64,000 nt of DNA from Marisediminitalea oceani. Lineage in GTDB: Bacteria; Pseudomonadota; Gammaproteobacteria; Enterobacterales; Alteromonadaceae. Positions 55,457 through 63,820 of the stretch are shown here, one piece after another. Positions within the stretch are counted from its first letter, which is position 1. Every line of letters begins with the position of its first letter. The stretch spans positions 86,950 through 150,949 of the forward strand of contig NZ_RCUA01000032.1 of assembly GCF_003731635.1 (NCBI RefSeq). Direction: 5' to 3'. The notes under the pieces are model-generated. The model saw only the letters and a program-made list of their open reading frames with translations, had not been told where the DNA came from and did not search any database. The position numbers and the translations under genes were made by a program.

Positions 55457-56980
55457 TTAGTGGAAGCTCTGTGGGCCACGGATATTCTCGTGGTGTTGAG
55501 GGAGTGTCAGGGTGTCCTGGCTGGATTCGCTGATGAGCTTGTCCTGATTGCTGTTTAAGATGTCTTTTAGCTGTTGCAAGCGATAGAGCTGATGCTGATT
55601 AGCCAATTTACAGGCGGCATTGAGCCGTTGCGGTGGATACTGACTGGCTAATCGCAATGCGCCCAGGCAGACGCGGAACGCCTGCTGGGGATGTGGTTTA
55701 CGCTGAAGCTGTGCTTTCACCCAGAGAAGCACGTCACCCCCGATGTCCTTCGCCCAGTTCATCAGGCTGCCTTCGCTCACTTTGTGGTAATGCTGGTGTT
55801 GTGCGGGCATGTGTTGCGGTGTGGTGGTAAAGCCGTAACGGTCAGTGCGGGGATGGCTGGCCACGCGTTTGCCCTGGAAGTAGATTTCTACCAGGCGTGG
55901 CTTGGCGTGAAGCTCCACTTTCTCACCCACCAGTTGATGCGGCACCGAGTACAGATGATTCTCATACTGCACATGGTAATCGATGTTCACCTTAGCATTG
56001 CGGATGTCGGTGTATTCATAGGCATAGCGCGGCAGTGGTTTTAAGGCAGGCTTGTCCAGTTCATCGAACCACTGCTGACGCGTGCCAGCCATTTGCTTAA
56101 AGGGCTTATTATTCACCTCTGTCAGCAAGGCGCGGATGCACTGGTTCAGCTCATGTAGTGAGAAGAAGGTGTGATGGCGAAGCCGGGCTAATATCCACCG
56201 TTCGATGATTTGTACACCCACTTCGGCCTTAGCTTTATCTTTGGGTTTATAAGGTCTGGCGGGCACAATCGCCGTATCATAATGAGCTGCCAGTTGCTGA
56301 TAAGCGGGATTGATATCCGGGTCGCTTTTACAAGCTTTGGTGACGGCACTTTTTAAGTTATCCGGCACCACCATGGTGGGTACACCACCGAGATAGTCGA
56401 AGGCCCGCACATGGCTGCCCAGCCAGTCTTGTAAGCCTTGCGTCCAGGTGGCTTCGGCGTAGTAATAACTGCTTGCGCCCATGGCCGCGACGAAGATTTG
56501 TGCATAACGGATTTCGCCTGTTAGCGGATTGACCACAGGCATGGTTTGTCCCGCATAGTCCACGAACAACACGTCACCCGCCCGGTGATGCTGGCGCATG
56601 GAGCGGCGCTGTTTCTTCAACCAATGCAGATAACGGTCACAGAACTGGGAGTAACTGTAACAGCGATTGGGGTATTGCTGGGTGTATTCTTCCCACAACA
56701 GCAGTTTGGTCACGCCCTTGCGGCTTAGTTGCTTACGCAAGTCTGCCCAGTCTGGCTCCTGGAATCGTTTGGCATGGCGGGTATCGGCTTGCGGGTAAAA
56801 GCGGCGAGCTAACTGCGCATCATCCAGTTCATCCGGCAGTGGCCAGGACAAGTTCATCCCCCTGGCTTTGTTGAGCAGTGTTTGGATGCTGCCAACACTG
56901 ACTTTGGTGCTGCGGTGGATCTCGCGGATACTCAATCCCGCGGAGAAATGCAGCCTTAAAACCTCTCTGATTTTACGCAT
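55457..56980 (-). CDS. istA: IS21-family transposase IstA
   Basis: The start is the ATG at 56980 (MRKIREVLRLHF) with AAGGA six bases before. The 507-aa protein has an HTH end-binding domain (GLSIREIHRSTKVSVGSIQ), then a DDE core: DVLFVDYAGQTM (first Asp), PTMVVPDNLKSAV (second Asp), and KAKAEVGVQIIERW (Glu). The C-terminal part has the typical HLYSVPHQL and EIYFQGKRVASH motifs. It appears intact. Confidence 0.95.
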   Translation of the reverse strand: MRKIREVLRLHFSAGLSIREIHRSTKVSVGSIQTLLNKARGMNLSWPLPDELDDAQLARRFYPQADTRHAKRFQEPDWADLRKQLSRKGVTKLLLWEEYTQQYPNRCYSYSQFCDRYLHWLKKQRRSMRQHHRAGDVLFVDYAGQTMPVVNPLTGEIRYAQIFVAAMGASSYYYAEATWTQGLQDWLGSHVRAFDYLGGVPTMVVPDNLKSAVTKACKSDPDINPAYQQLAAHYDTAIVPARPYKPKDKAKAEVGVQIIERWILARLRHHTFFSLHELNQCIRALLTEVNNKPFKQMAGTRQQWFDELDKPALKPLPRYAYEYTDIRNAKVNIDYHVQYENHLYSVPHQLVGEKVELHAKPRLVEIYFQGKRVASHPRTDRYGFTTTPQHMPAQHQHYHKVSEGSLMNWAKDIGGDVLLWVKAQLQRKPHPQQAFRVCLGALRLASQYPPQRLNAACKLANQHQLYRLQQLKDILNSNQDKLISESSQDTLTLPQHHENIRGPQSFH

Positions 56981-57311
56981 TGTAATCCTTTTCAAACCTA
57001 ACCCTCACTCGCCAACGAAAAGCCAGTGGTTAAGTTATCAAAATAATAGTGATTTCAATGCGTTGAAATGATTCCGGTGTACTTGAACACCGATTCCGGA
57101 AATCAGCACAAAAGTGTACTAAATAAATCCGGAATCAGTGTTCAAATGATTCCAGAATAGGTGTTCAAGTGTTTCCGGAATCGCTGTTCAGATCAGGCCG
57201 GAATATGCACAAATGAAGAAATCCATGGTAAAAGCCTGACCTTCCGCTGTTTGTCTATTAATGCCCGTCATCGGCGGCTCCGTAAGTATAGCAGACGTTT
57301 TGCCTTGCCGA

Positions 57312-57380
57312 TGAAAACACAGAATATGGTTTTTCAAGGGAAACGAGTTACTATGGAGTATCAGTAGTAAGCTGTAATAC
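57312..57380 (+). repeat. Copy A of a ~70-bp repeat before the FRG gene
   Basis: GAAAACACAG, then ATGGTTTTTCAAGGGAAACG, GTTACTATGGAGT and TAAGCTGTAA match a second copy at 58324-58390 with a few changes. Each copy contains a short hairpin (GAAAAC paired with GTTTTTC) and lies upstream of a different small gene. The pattern suggests related cassette or promoter units. Confidence 0.6.
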
Positions 57381-57463
57381 TTCAAAAAACAGGTATTGCG
57401 CACATCTTAATTCTTTGACGAATTGTATTCATTCATCGCATTGACATAAATAGAGAGTGGGAA

Positions 57464-58192
57464 ATGGAAACACACAGGCTTTTTGATTCATACCCTTGTG
57501 CTAGTGAATTCGAAATGATACTTCGACAGATTGAAATTGCGTCCGATAGCTCAGCTAAAATCCGTTTGTTTAGAGGGCAAAAAGCTGGGTATCCATTGAT
57601 ACCGAAAGTAGCCAGAAAGAATCCTCAATCAATTACCCAAGAGATAGAAATTCAATTGATGAGAGAGTTCCGGCGTCAGCTAGCTCAATCGGAACACATC
57701 TCAAATATGAACGAATGGGATACTTTGGTGTACGGTCAACATTTCGGCTTGGCAACTAGGTTGTTAGATTGGACTACAAACCCGCTAGTTGCAACGTGGT
57801 TTGCATTAAAACGTACTCATTATGAAAAATCTGAAAAAGGCTTTTTATTCATTTTAGAAACTAATGAATCGATAGTTGATGAAAATACACTTTGTAAGTC
57901 ACCATTTGATATAGAAAAAACGAGAGTTTTAAAGCCGAGCCTCAACAATTCAAGAATTATCGCACAAAGCGGCTGGTTCACCGTACACGCTAACTATAAG
58001 GGCGATCTTGGTTTTTGCAACTTAGCAGATGATGAGAGATCTGGAATCAAAATATCGGTAATAGGTATTTCTGATTACAGACAGAAAATAATCTCAAAGC
58101 TCAATTTGCTAGGAGTAAATGATATTTCGGTATTTCCGGGACCTGAGGGGGTAGCCAACCATATAAATTGGGAGTTTAACCACTGGTTATAA
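57464..58192 (+). CDS. FRG-domain protein
   Basis: The 242-aa protein has the FRG signature (RLFRGQKAGYPLIPKVARK near residue 34) and the second block VYGQHFGLATRLLDWTTNPLVATWFA near 90. FRG-domain proteins are common in mobile islands, and some are linked to abortive phage defence, but the reaction is not established. It is a single gene, flanked by two copies of a 70-bp repeat. Confidence 0.8.
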   Translation: METHRLFDSYPCASEFEMILRQIEIASDSSAKIRLFRGQKAGYPLIPKVARKNPQSITQEIEIQLMREFRRQLAQSEHISNMNEWDTLVYGQHFGLATRLLDWTTNPLVATWFALKRTHYEKSEKGFLFILETNESIVDENTLCKSPFDIEKTRVLKPSLNNSRIIAQSGWFTVHANYKGDLGFCNLADDERSGIKISVIGISDYRQKIISKLNLLGVNDISVFPGPEGVANHINWEFNHWL

Positions 58193-58323
58193 CAAGCCCA
58201 TGCATGGTGGGCCTAAACTGTTTGAGCAGGGCTTAAAAGTCCACTCTTTGTCTAGCTGGCGGTGAGAGAACCATTGTTGAACGATCACTATCTTCGTCAA
58301 GCGGACATTTAATTCTATTTCTT

Positions 58324-58390
58324 CTGAAAACCCATTCATGGTTTTTCATGGCAAACGGATGTTACTATGAAGTCCCAGTTATAATCTGTT
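58324..58390 (+). repeat. Copy B of the ~70-bp repeat before the zinc-ribbon gene
   Basis: Begins TGAAAACCCATTCATGGTTTTTC and continues with GCAAACGGATGTTACTATGAAGT, then TAATCTGTTAGGC. It matches copy A at 57312-57380. It ends in GTTAGGC, which fits the GTTRRRY form of integron core sites, but a full attC fold could not be drawn here. Confidence 0.55.
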
Positions 58391-58952
58391 AGGCATAAAA
58401 ATTAAATGGAAATTATTTCAGATAAATGCATTAAAAAATTTCTTGAAACTGCCCCCCTATATTCATGGAATGAGTTCAAAAAGCCCAACATAAATAGGAG
58501 TAGTCTCTGGATCGAGGAAATCGATTCGTTTTGTCAGACGTGCAATCAAGTAAGACCCTTTCAAGACATGAGGTCAAGAGGTGGACTTATTGGTACGGAA
58601 CTTAAAGCACTTTCAACTGGTACGTCATATTTTCAATTCTCTTGTGCTTCTTGCCGCGGAAATCAGCATGAATATTTAGTCGAGCAAATTGTTACTGACG
58701 AAACAATAAAGATTCAAAAATATGGTGAACGCCCTAGGAAAAAGCTGGAGAGAGACCCATTTCTACAAGATTTCTTTGATAATGACTCTGAGTGCTACGA
58801 AAAAGCTGTTGTATGCATTTCTAATGGCTATGGAATAGCTGCTTTTGCTTATATGAGAAGAATTATCGTAAGCGTCACTAAATCGACCTCTATTTTCTTT
58901 GCATCAAACGCGTAACACTTATTCCTGATGTTAACTACACAGGAAAAAGACA

Positions 58953-59267
58953 ATGAATGAACGCGAACAAAACTGGCAAAGCGTGGTTGAGGCATGGCAG
59001 TCGAGTCATTTATCGGGGGCTGCATTCTGCCGAGAGCACGGGTTAGTGTACCATCAGTTTCAATATTGGCAGCAAAAGTTGAGGGACAGCGAGAGTGGTG
59101 ATAAAGCGTGTCGGGTTAAGACCCACCAATTGGTGCCGGTGCAAGTAGCTCACCGTGCTAATACCAGTGAAGTGCCGTTGCAATTGCAGTTACCGAATGG
59201 ACTGGTCATTCGTGATGTGACCCTCAGTAATATTGATACGGTCACGCAATTATTGAAACAGTTATGA
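58953..59267 (+). CDS. tnpA: IS66 accessory protein TnpA
   Basis: The 104-aa protein has the IS66 Orf1 pattern: a helix-turn-helix (WQSVVEAWQSSHLSGAAFCREHGL) and FQYWQQKLR near residue 40. It is needed with TnpB for transposition, probably as DNA-binding support. Its stop overlaps the tnpB start. Confidence 0.9.
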   Translation: MNEREQNWQSVVEAWQSSHLSGAAFCREHGLVYHQFQYWQQKLRDSESGDKACRVKTHQLVPVQVAHRANTSEVPLQLQLPNGLVIRDVTLSNIDTVTQLLKQL

Positions 59268-59632
59268 AGGCGCGTTATTTACGACCCGCACTGGCACTGC
59301 CACAGATTTACCTCTACCGTGACCCGATTGATTTTCGCAAACAAGCACATGGGTTGGCGGTCTTGGTAGAGCAAGAGTTAGGGCATAATCCCTTTACCGG
59401 CGCGCTTTATGTGTTTTCTAACCGTCAGCGTAATAAAATCAAATGTCTGATGTGGGAAGATAACGGTTTTGTGCTGTATTACAAAGCCTTGGCAGAAGAA
59501 AAATTCAAATGGCCTAGGCCAGACGATGACTTGCTGTTATTGACGGGGGAACAAATGAATTGGCTGTTGGATGGGTATGATATTAGCCTGCTTAAAGGGC
59601 ATAAAAAGTTGCATTATGAGGCAATAAATTAG
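59264..59632 (+). CDS. tnpB: IS66 accessory protein TnpB
   Basis: The 122-aa IS66 Orf2 protein has the characteristic DPIDFRKQAHGLAVLV near residue 20, LYVFSNRQRNKIKCLMWEDNGF near 48, and FKWPR. It overlaps tnpA by 4 bases (ATGA). Confidence 0.95.
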   Translation: MKARYLRPALALPQIYLYRDPIDFRKQAHGLAVLVEQELGHNPFTGALYVFSNRQRNKIKCLMWEDNGFVLYYKALAEEKFKWPRPDDDLLLLTGEQMNWLLDGYDISLLKGHKKLHYEAIN

Positions 59633-59666
59633 CGCGTTTTAGGGTGAGATTTGGTATAATCTCGCC

Positions 59667-61352
59667 ATGAAAAAGACAGGCAAAAAGCAAGATAAAACAG
59701 TTGATTACAGTGGTTTAACTGCCGCTGAATTGTTGGCTGTGCTAGCCCAAAAAGAGGGGTTGCTTGCTGATGCCTGCCAACAGCGTGACAGTGCGCTTAG
59801 TGAGCGCGATAGCGCGGTTAATGAGCGTGATACCGCGCTTGCTCAACGTAACAACGCCATAGTAGAACGTAACGACGCTATTGCTCAGCGTGACAAATAC
59901 AAAGCACTCACCGATGAATTACTGCGTTTAGCCAAAATCCAACGCTTTGGCGCAAGCAGTGAAAAACACCCCCACCAAATTAACCTGTTTGATGAAGCTG
60001 AGCTTGAAGCCGCCATTGATGATTTACGCGAACAGGTGCCGGAAGAAACACACACGCCTGCACACACCACAACAAACAAAAAGAAGACCCGCAATCGTGG
60101 TTTCTCGGCGACGCTAAACCGTATACGTCGTGAATGGTTATTGAGCGACGAAGAAAAAGCCGGTGCAAGTAAAACCTTCTTCAGCAAAGTGAAAGAAGAA
60201 TTAGAATATATCCCTGCGCAACTCAATGTGGTTGAGATATGGCAAGAAAAGGCGGTATTCGACACACAGCAGGATGAACACATGGTGGCGGCTGCCCGTC
60301 CTACACATCCCTTAGGTAAATGTATCGCGACCACTTCACTATTGGCGTACATCATTACCTCAAAATACGCTGACGGGTTACCCCTCTATCGCCTCAATAA
60401 CATGCTCGCCCGTTTAGGCCATGAGATTGGTCGTAATACCATGGCCAATTGGGTTATCCGACTCGACGAGGTGTTTCACCCCTTAATCAAACTGGCCCGC
60501 GAACAACAAAATCAGGGCAACTATATTCAAGCCGATGAAACACGTATTCAAGTCTTAGACGAAGCCGGTAAAAGTCGTCAAAGTGACAAATGGATGTGGG
60601 TGACCCGAGGCGGCCCACCGGATAAACCGACAGTGCTGTTTGACTATGACCCTTCACGCGCCGGTCAGGTTCCTGCACGTCTACTCGATGGATTTAACGG
60701 TGTCTTGCAAGTGGACGGCTATGCGGGTTACGCCAAAGTCTGTCGCGAGCGTCAATTACCCCGTATTGGCTGTATGGACCATGCGCGACGTAAATTTATT
60801 GAAGCCAGTCGAGCGGGCACGCCCAGCCATAAAAACAGTAAAAAAGGCGCGCCCTCTAAAGCCGATGTTGCGATTGGCTATATCCGAAAGCTATACGCCA
60901 TTGAAAGGAAAATTGCTGACTTGAGCAGTGACGAAAAATACCGTGCACGGCAAACCTTAGCTGTGCCTATTCTGCACGAATTTAAACCGTGGCTTGAGCG
61001 TAATCTGCCCAAGGTACTGAAAGATTCACTGACCTACAAAGCCATATTCTATATGCTTAATCAGTGGGATACGCTTGTTGCTTATTGCGACTACGGCTAC
61101 GTCAATATCAGTAATGCCCTAGCGGAAAATGCCATTCGACCGTTCGCTGTAGGCCGACGAAATTGGTTGTTCGCAGATTCATCGCGAGGTGCAAACGCCA
61201 GTGCGACCTGTTACTCGCTCATTGAAACGGCCAAAGCTAACGGTGTTGAGCCATCAAGTTACATCAAATATGTGCTAGATAATATTGCCGATGCCACGAC
61301 AGTTGAAAAATTAGAAGCATTATTACCTTGGAATGTGCCAAAAACTGCGTAA
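59667..61352 (+). CDS. tnpC: IS66 transposase TnpC
   Basis: The 561-aa transposase has an N-terminal coiled coil with repeated RDSALSERDSAVNERDTA units, a zinc-finger-like LRIA segment, then the DDE domain with YIQADETRIQVL (first Asp), LQVDGYAGYAKV (second Asp) and SNALAENAIRPFAVGRRNWLF (Glu region). It ends with the usual LLPWNV. It appears functional. Confidence 0.95.
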   Translation: MKKTGKKQDKTVDYSGLTAAELLAVLAQKEGLLADACQQRDSALSERDSAVNERDTALAQRNNAIVERNDAIAQRDKYKALTDELLRLAKIQRFGASSEKHPHQINLFDEAELEAAIDDLREQVPEETHTPAHTTTNKKKTRNRGFSATLNRIRREWLLSDEEKAGASKTFFSKVKEELEYIPAQLNVVEIWQEKAVFDTQQDEHMVAAARPTHPLGKCIATTSLLAYIITSKYADGLPLYRLNNMLARLGHEIGRNTMANWVIRLDEVFHPLIKLAREQQNQGNYIQADETRIQVLDEAGKSRQSDKWMWVTRGGPPDKPTVLFDYDPSRAGQVPARLLDGFNGVLQVDGYAGYAKVCRERQLPRIGCMDHARRKFIEASRAGTPSHKNSKKGAPSKADVAIGYIRKLYAIERKIADLSSDEKYRARQTLAVPILHEFKPWLERNLPKVLKDSLTYKAIFYMLNQWDTLVAYCDYGYVNISNALAENAIRPFAVGRRNWLFADSSRGANASATCYSLIETAKANGVEPSSYIKYVLDNIADATTVEKLEALLPWNVPKTA

Positions 61353-61989
61353 AGTGCTGATTTAAGATCGCTTACGAATTATCGAAAGAAACATAAATGA
61401 GTTGCTTAGCCTAATTAAGGAAGATGTTAAAGTTTCTGAAAGTGAAAGCCCAGTTTTAGCAAAATTGGCCGAGCTTAGAGCTGAATCACCAATGAGCAAC
61501 AAGATAATAATCGCCAATCATGCATTGCCAAACTATCTAATTCCTTCTGGACTGAATCCCTTAGGTAGATTGTATAAAGTTCTTAGCGAGGGCGTTCACA
61601 GCTACGATGACGGGGAATGTCTAGAGAGAGCTAAAGCTATTCAAGCTTGCACTAAATATCTAATCAGCGAGCTTGCTACCAGAAAGAAAAACAGGGAGTC
61701 GTTTAAAAACCTAATAGGTAGACTGTAGTAGCCTAAAGGCCCTGCTGTCGGACAATTTTCCGTTGTAATCTAAATTTGCCGTAGAGACCGAAAGTAAAGC
61801 AGCTGTTCATGTGTGTAATACCTAACGACAGGAATGAGTGATTTTGGGATATAAGTTATATTTCCACTCCATTGAAAATATTTATCAAAACGGTCAAGAA
61901 CCTTTGCTTGTTTGGAAAATAAAGGGATGCAATTTGGACTTTTTAATCAGCTAAATAGATTTTCTATTCCATTTTAGGGGAAATATATT

Positions 61990-62250
61990 ATGTGTCAAAA
62001 TGAAATAAAAATGCATTGTATCGAATTTTATAAGGCATTTGTCGAGGTAAGCAATCACGAATTATCAGATAAGGAAATAGAAGACGCTTTTAACAAGTAT
62101 ATCGAGTTCGAAAAAAGCCCAATTTTCAAAAGACTGTCTTCTGCTGACATGACTGCTATTTTTAAAACCATAAAAATTTGCTGGCAAGATAAACAAAATT
62201 TTGAACGAGCGATAGATCAGGTATTGACTAAGCGAGGAATTAATAAATAG
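61990..62250 (+). CDS. Small hypothetical protein
   Basis: This 86-aa helical protein (MCQNEIKMHCIEFYKAFVEV) has no known domain. AGGGG precedes the start by about 11 bases. Mixed charge and amphipathic helices suggest a soluble protein. The region before it (61729-61989) is AT-rich and appears gene-free. Confidence 0.55.
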   Translation: MCQNEIKMHCIEFYKAFVEVSNHELSDKEIEDAFNKYIEFEKSPIFKRLSSADMTAIFKTIKICWQDKQNFERAIDQVLTKRGINK

Positions 62251-62692
62251 CTATATTAATTTTTGTAAAATCAGCAGCTTCTTGGCCACTTTGGAATGGA
62301 AGTGTGTATTTATACTCAAGTGAAGCGAATAGCGAAAAAATTATCCAGTGGTATCAAAAATCAATAAACAAAGGTGACCTTTCGTCAGGAATACGTTAGT
62401 TAATGTATCGTGTGCTCGGCAGAGCAGGAAAGTTATAAAAGGCATCAGTGAATTGTTCAAGAGGAGAGTCCTTAGAAGATTTCGAGTCTAGCAATTTTTT
62501 GCTGACGTACTTTTTCGTGATTACGTAACACCCAATAAAGACCGCCAAAGAGGATGCCAAAAGTAACTCGCCCGCTCTGCGGCAGGGTATTTCTTACTAA
62601 ATGAATTAGGCAGCACAACATACCTTTTGCCCCGACTCAGCGATTCGTATTTTTTTGTGGTCCTTGTTTTGCGAACTCCTAAGTGTATGACT
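62251..62692. other. Gene-poor stretch with a possible gene remnant
   Basis: A 50-codon open frame (62247-62397; FVKSAASWPLWNGSVYLYSS) reads protein-like but has no canonical start codon, so it is probably a remnant of a small gene. The rest up to the deleted IS66 relative contains nothing I recognise. Confidence 0.3.
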
Positions 62693-62713
62693 GTATCCGT
62701 CCGGTAATCCCAC

Positions 62714-63060
62714 CTAGTCTTTAGCAAACTGCCATGGTAGTAGCTGCTCGATATCGGTTTCGGGTTTGCTGAGTTGCTCCAGGCAGCCCATGACATACTC
62801 GAAGACGTTGAGGTCGTTAGCCTTCGCCGTTTCGATAATGCTGTAGAGAATGGCGCTGGCATTGGCACCACTTGCGGTCTGACTGAACAGCCAGTTTTTT
62901 CTGCCGATGACAAACGGCTTTATAGCTCGCTCTGCGCGGTTATTGTCGATGCTAAGCTGGCCATCCAGTGTGTAGCGTTCCAGCTTTTGCCATTGATTAA
63001 GGCAGTACTGTATTGCCTCTCCGAGTTTTGTTTTCGGTAACACCTGTTGGGCTGATTTTA
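62714..63060 (-). pseudogene. tnpC: C-terminal fragment of IS66 TnpC
   Basis: About 109 residues with the IS66 C-terminal landmark LSIDNNRAERAIKPFVIGRKNWLF and the ending IEQLLPWQF. The catalytic Asp residues are absent, so it is inactive. It abuts the tnpA fragment at the deletion junction near 63,060. Confidence 0.9.
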
Positions 63061-63249
63061 TCAGCCATGTCTCAAGCTGATTAAGCAGCGGCAGGCTTTT
63101 TTCCTGTCACGGCGCCGGGTATAGTAAGTTTGAACGTTAATTTGCTGCTGGCGACAAAACTCCACCGCAGTGAGCCCGCTTTGTTTTTGTTGCTCAAATA
63201 AGTTGAGCCAGTCTTGCACTTCTCTCCGTTGATAATGCTGCATGGTCAT
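63061..63249 (-). pseudogene. tnpA: N-terminal fragment of IS66 TnpA
   Basis: Starts MTMQHYQRREVQDWLN after AAGGAG and reads the HTH part (SGLTAVEFCRQQQINVQTYYTRRR), then loses homology near 63,100 at the internal deletion. It lacks the TnpA C-terminal part. Confidence 0.8.
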
Positions 63250-63427
63250 TCTCCTTTGTAAAGAGAACACCATGCCGTAGCTAATTTATTAATTGAATGT
63301 GTGGATTACCGGACGGATACGTATGACTTGGCAGCGTAAAGCTGTACTATAGCCAATAGTGATTTATTTATATGCGGTTCTTAGGGTCCGCATCATTTAA
63401 ATGTTATACGAAAAGGAGATTTACAAA

Positions 63428-63709
63428 ATGAAGGAACGTTTGATAGAAGTTTTATCTAGTATTGAGCTTCTCATAAAGTCCACTGAAGTAGAGTCGGTAT
63501 CAATAGAAATCTGCAAATGGTATGAAGAAAAAAATATATCTACCCCAAAGCAATTTCTTACTGATAATCTATTAATTATCGGAAAATCAGAAAACGATAA
63601 TTTGTTAGTATTTACACTATCTGAACGTATGCCCGGTTCGTCTTTGGCAGTTATTAAACCAAATGCAAAAACTTACAAAATCAAATTTCCAGTAGATTCT
63701 TCGATTTAA
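63428..63709 (+). CDS. Small hypothetical protein, possible cassette gene
   Basis: The start is the ATG at 63428, nine bases after AAGGAG, in preference to an upstream ATG at 63401. The 93-aa protein has an N-terminal helical part (ERLIEVLSSIELLIKSTEVE) and a C-terminal beta-rich part (DNLLVFTLSERMPGSSLAVI). No known domain. A GTTATAC sequence just upstream (63403) and an attC-like hairpin right after the stop make it look like an integron-type gene cassette of about 410 bp. Confidence 0.6.
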   Translation: MKERLIEVLSSIELLIKSTEVESVSIEICKWYEEKNISTPKQFLTDNLLIIGKSENDNLLVFTLSERMPGSSLAVIKPNAKTYKIKFPVDSSI

Positions 63710-63713
63710 CTGT

Positions 63714-63820
63714 TCGTATCAAGCCGCTGTAGTCGCTCGCTGGGACACAAACGCGTGGGCTGTGTCGCTTCGCTCCGATTTTAGCCCACATATTTGTGCC
63801 CCTACTAAGCGGGGTTGAAT
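63714..63820 (+). repeat. attC-like integron recombination site
   Basis: A large imperfect palindrome follows the small gene. Inner arms GGGACACAAACGCGTGGGCT (63742-63761) and AGCCCACATATTTGTGCCCC (63783-63802) pair with a few mismatches. Outer arms TCAAGCCGCT (63719) and AGCGGGGTTGA (63808) pair with a small bulge. The 3' end GTTGAAT fits the GTTRRRY core. The 5' core is degenerate. No integron integrase gene lies in the window. Confidence 0.5.

Larger units (their letters stand above)
54609..57209 (-). mobile_element. IS21-family insertion sequence with 5-bp target duplication
   Basis: A 2,601-bp element begins TGCGTATTCCG at 54609 and ends with the complementary CGGAATATGCA at 57209. Inside both ends lie several repeats of the type ATTCCGG plus TTGAACA, the multiple end-repeats known in IS21. 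The direct repeat CAAAT is present on each side (54604-54608 and 57210-57214), a 5-bp target duplication. It carries istA and istB, and lies between a DUF2971 gene and an FRG-domain gene without cutting either. Confidence 0.93.
58868..61375 (+). mobile_element. Intact IS66-family insertion sequence with 8-bp target duplication
   Basis: The 2,508-bp element begins GTAAGCG (58868) and ends CGCTTAC (61375), the usual IS66 termini. It is flanked by the direct repeat GAATTATC (58860-58867 and 61376-61383). It contains the three-gene set tnpA-tnpB-tnpC. Perfect duplications and intact genes point to recent transposition. Confidence 0.96.
58406..61728 (+). pseudogene. Zinc-ribbon gene split by IS66 (58406-58867 and 61384-61728)
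   Basis: Removing the IS66 and one copy of its 8-bp duplication joins both halves in frame: ...AFAYMRRII to ERNINELLSLIKED..., giving a protein of about 268 aa. The first half has two CxxC pairs (SFCQTCNQ near residue 35 and FSCASCRG near 75), likely a zinc ribbon. The second half is helical with no motif; a DUF4145-like identity is possible but not certain. The clean in-frame junction shows the gene was intact until a recent insertion. Confidence 0.85.
62693..63320 (-). mobile_element. Internally deleted IS66 relative (non-autonomous, MITE-like)
   Basis: The 628-bp unit is bounded by perfect 18-bp inverted repeats GTATCCGTCCGGTAATCC (62693-62710 and complementary 63303-63320) and flanked by an 8-bp target duplication GTATGACT (62685-62692 and 63321-63328). 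It holds only the 5' part of tnpA joined to the 3' end of tnpC. All of tnpB and most of tnpC are missing. It could move only with a transposase in trans. Its ends differ from the intact IS66 copy, so it belongs to another IS66 subtype. Confidence 0.93.

Noticed and set aside
58184-58393. attC site after the FRG gene
   Set aside because: TTATAACAAGCCC and GTTAGGC occur at the edges, but the span is over 200 bp and the arms do not pair as attC requires.
59885-60355. Minus-strand 156-codon open frame inside the IS66 transposase
   Set aside because: Cys/Ser-rich composition is the antisense of tnpC; no supporting start signal.
22567-63820. CRISPR array or tRNA integration site in the island
   Set aside because: No regularly spaced repeats and no tRNA cloverleaf were seen; the junction lies in thyA.
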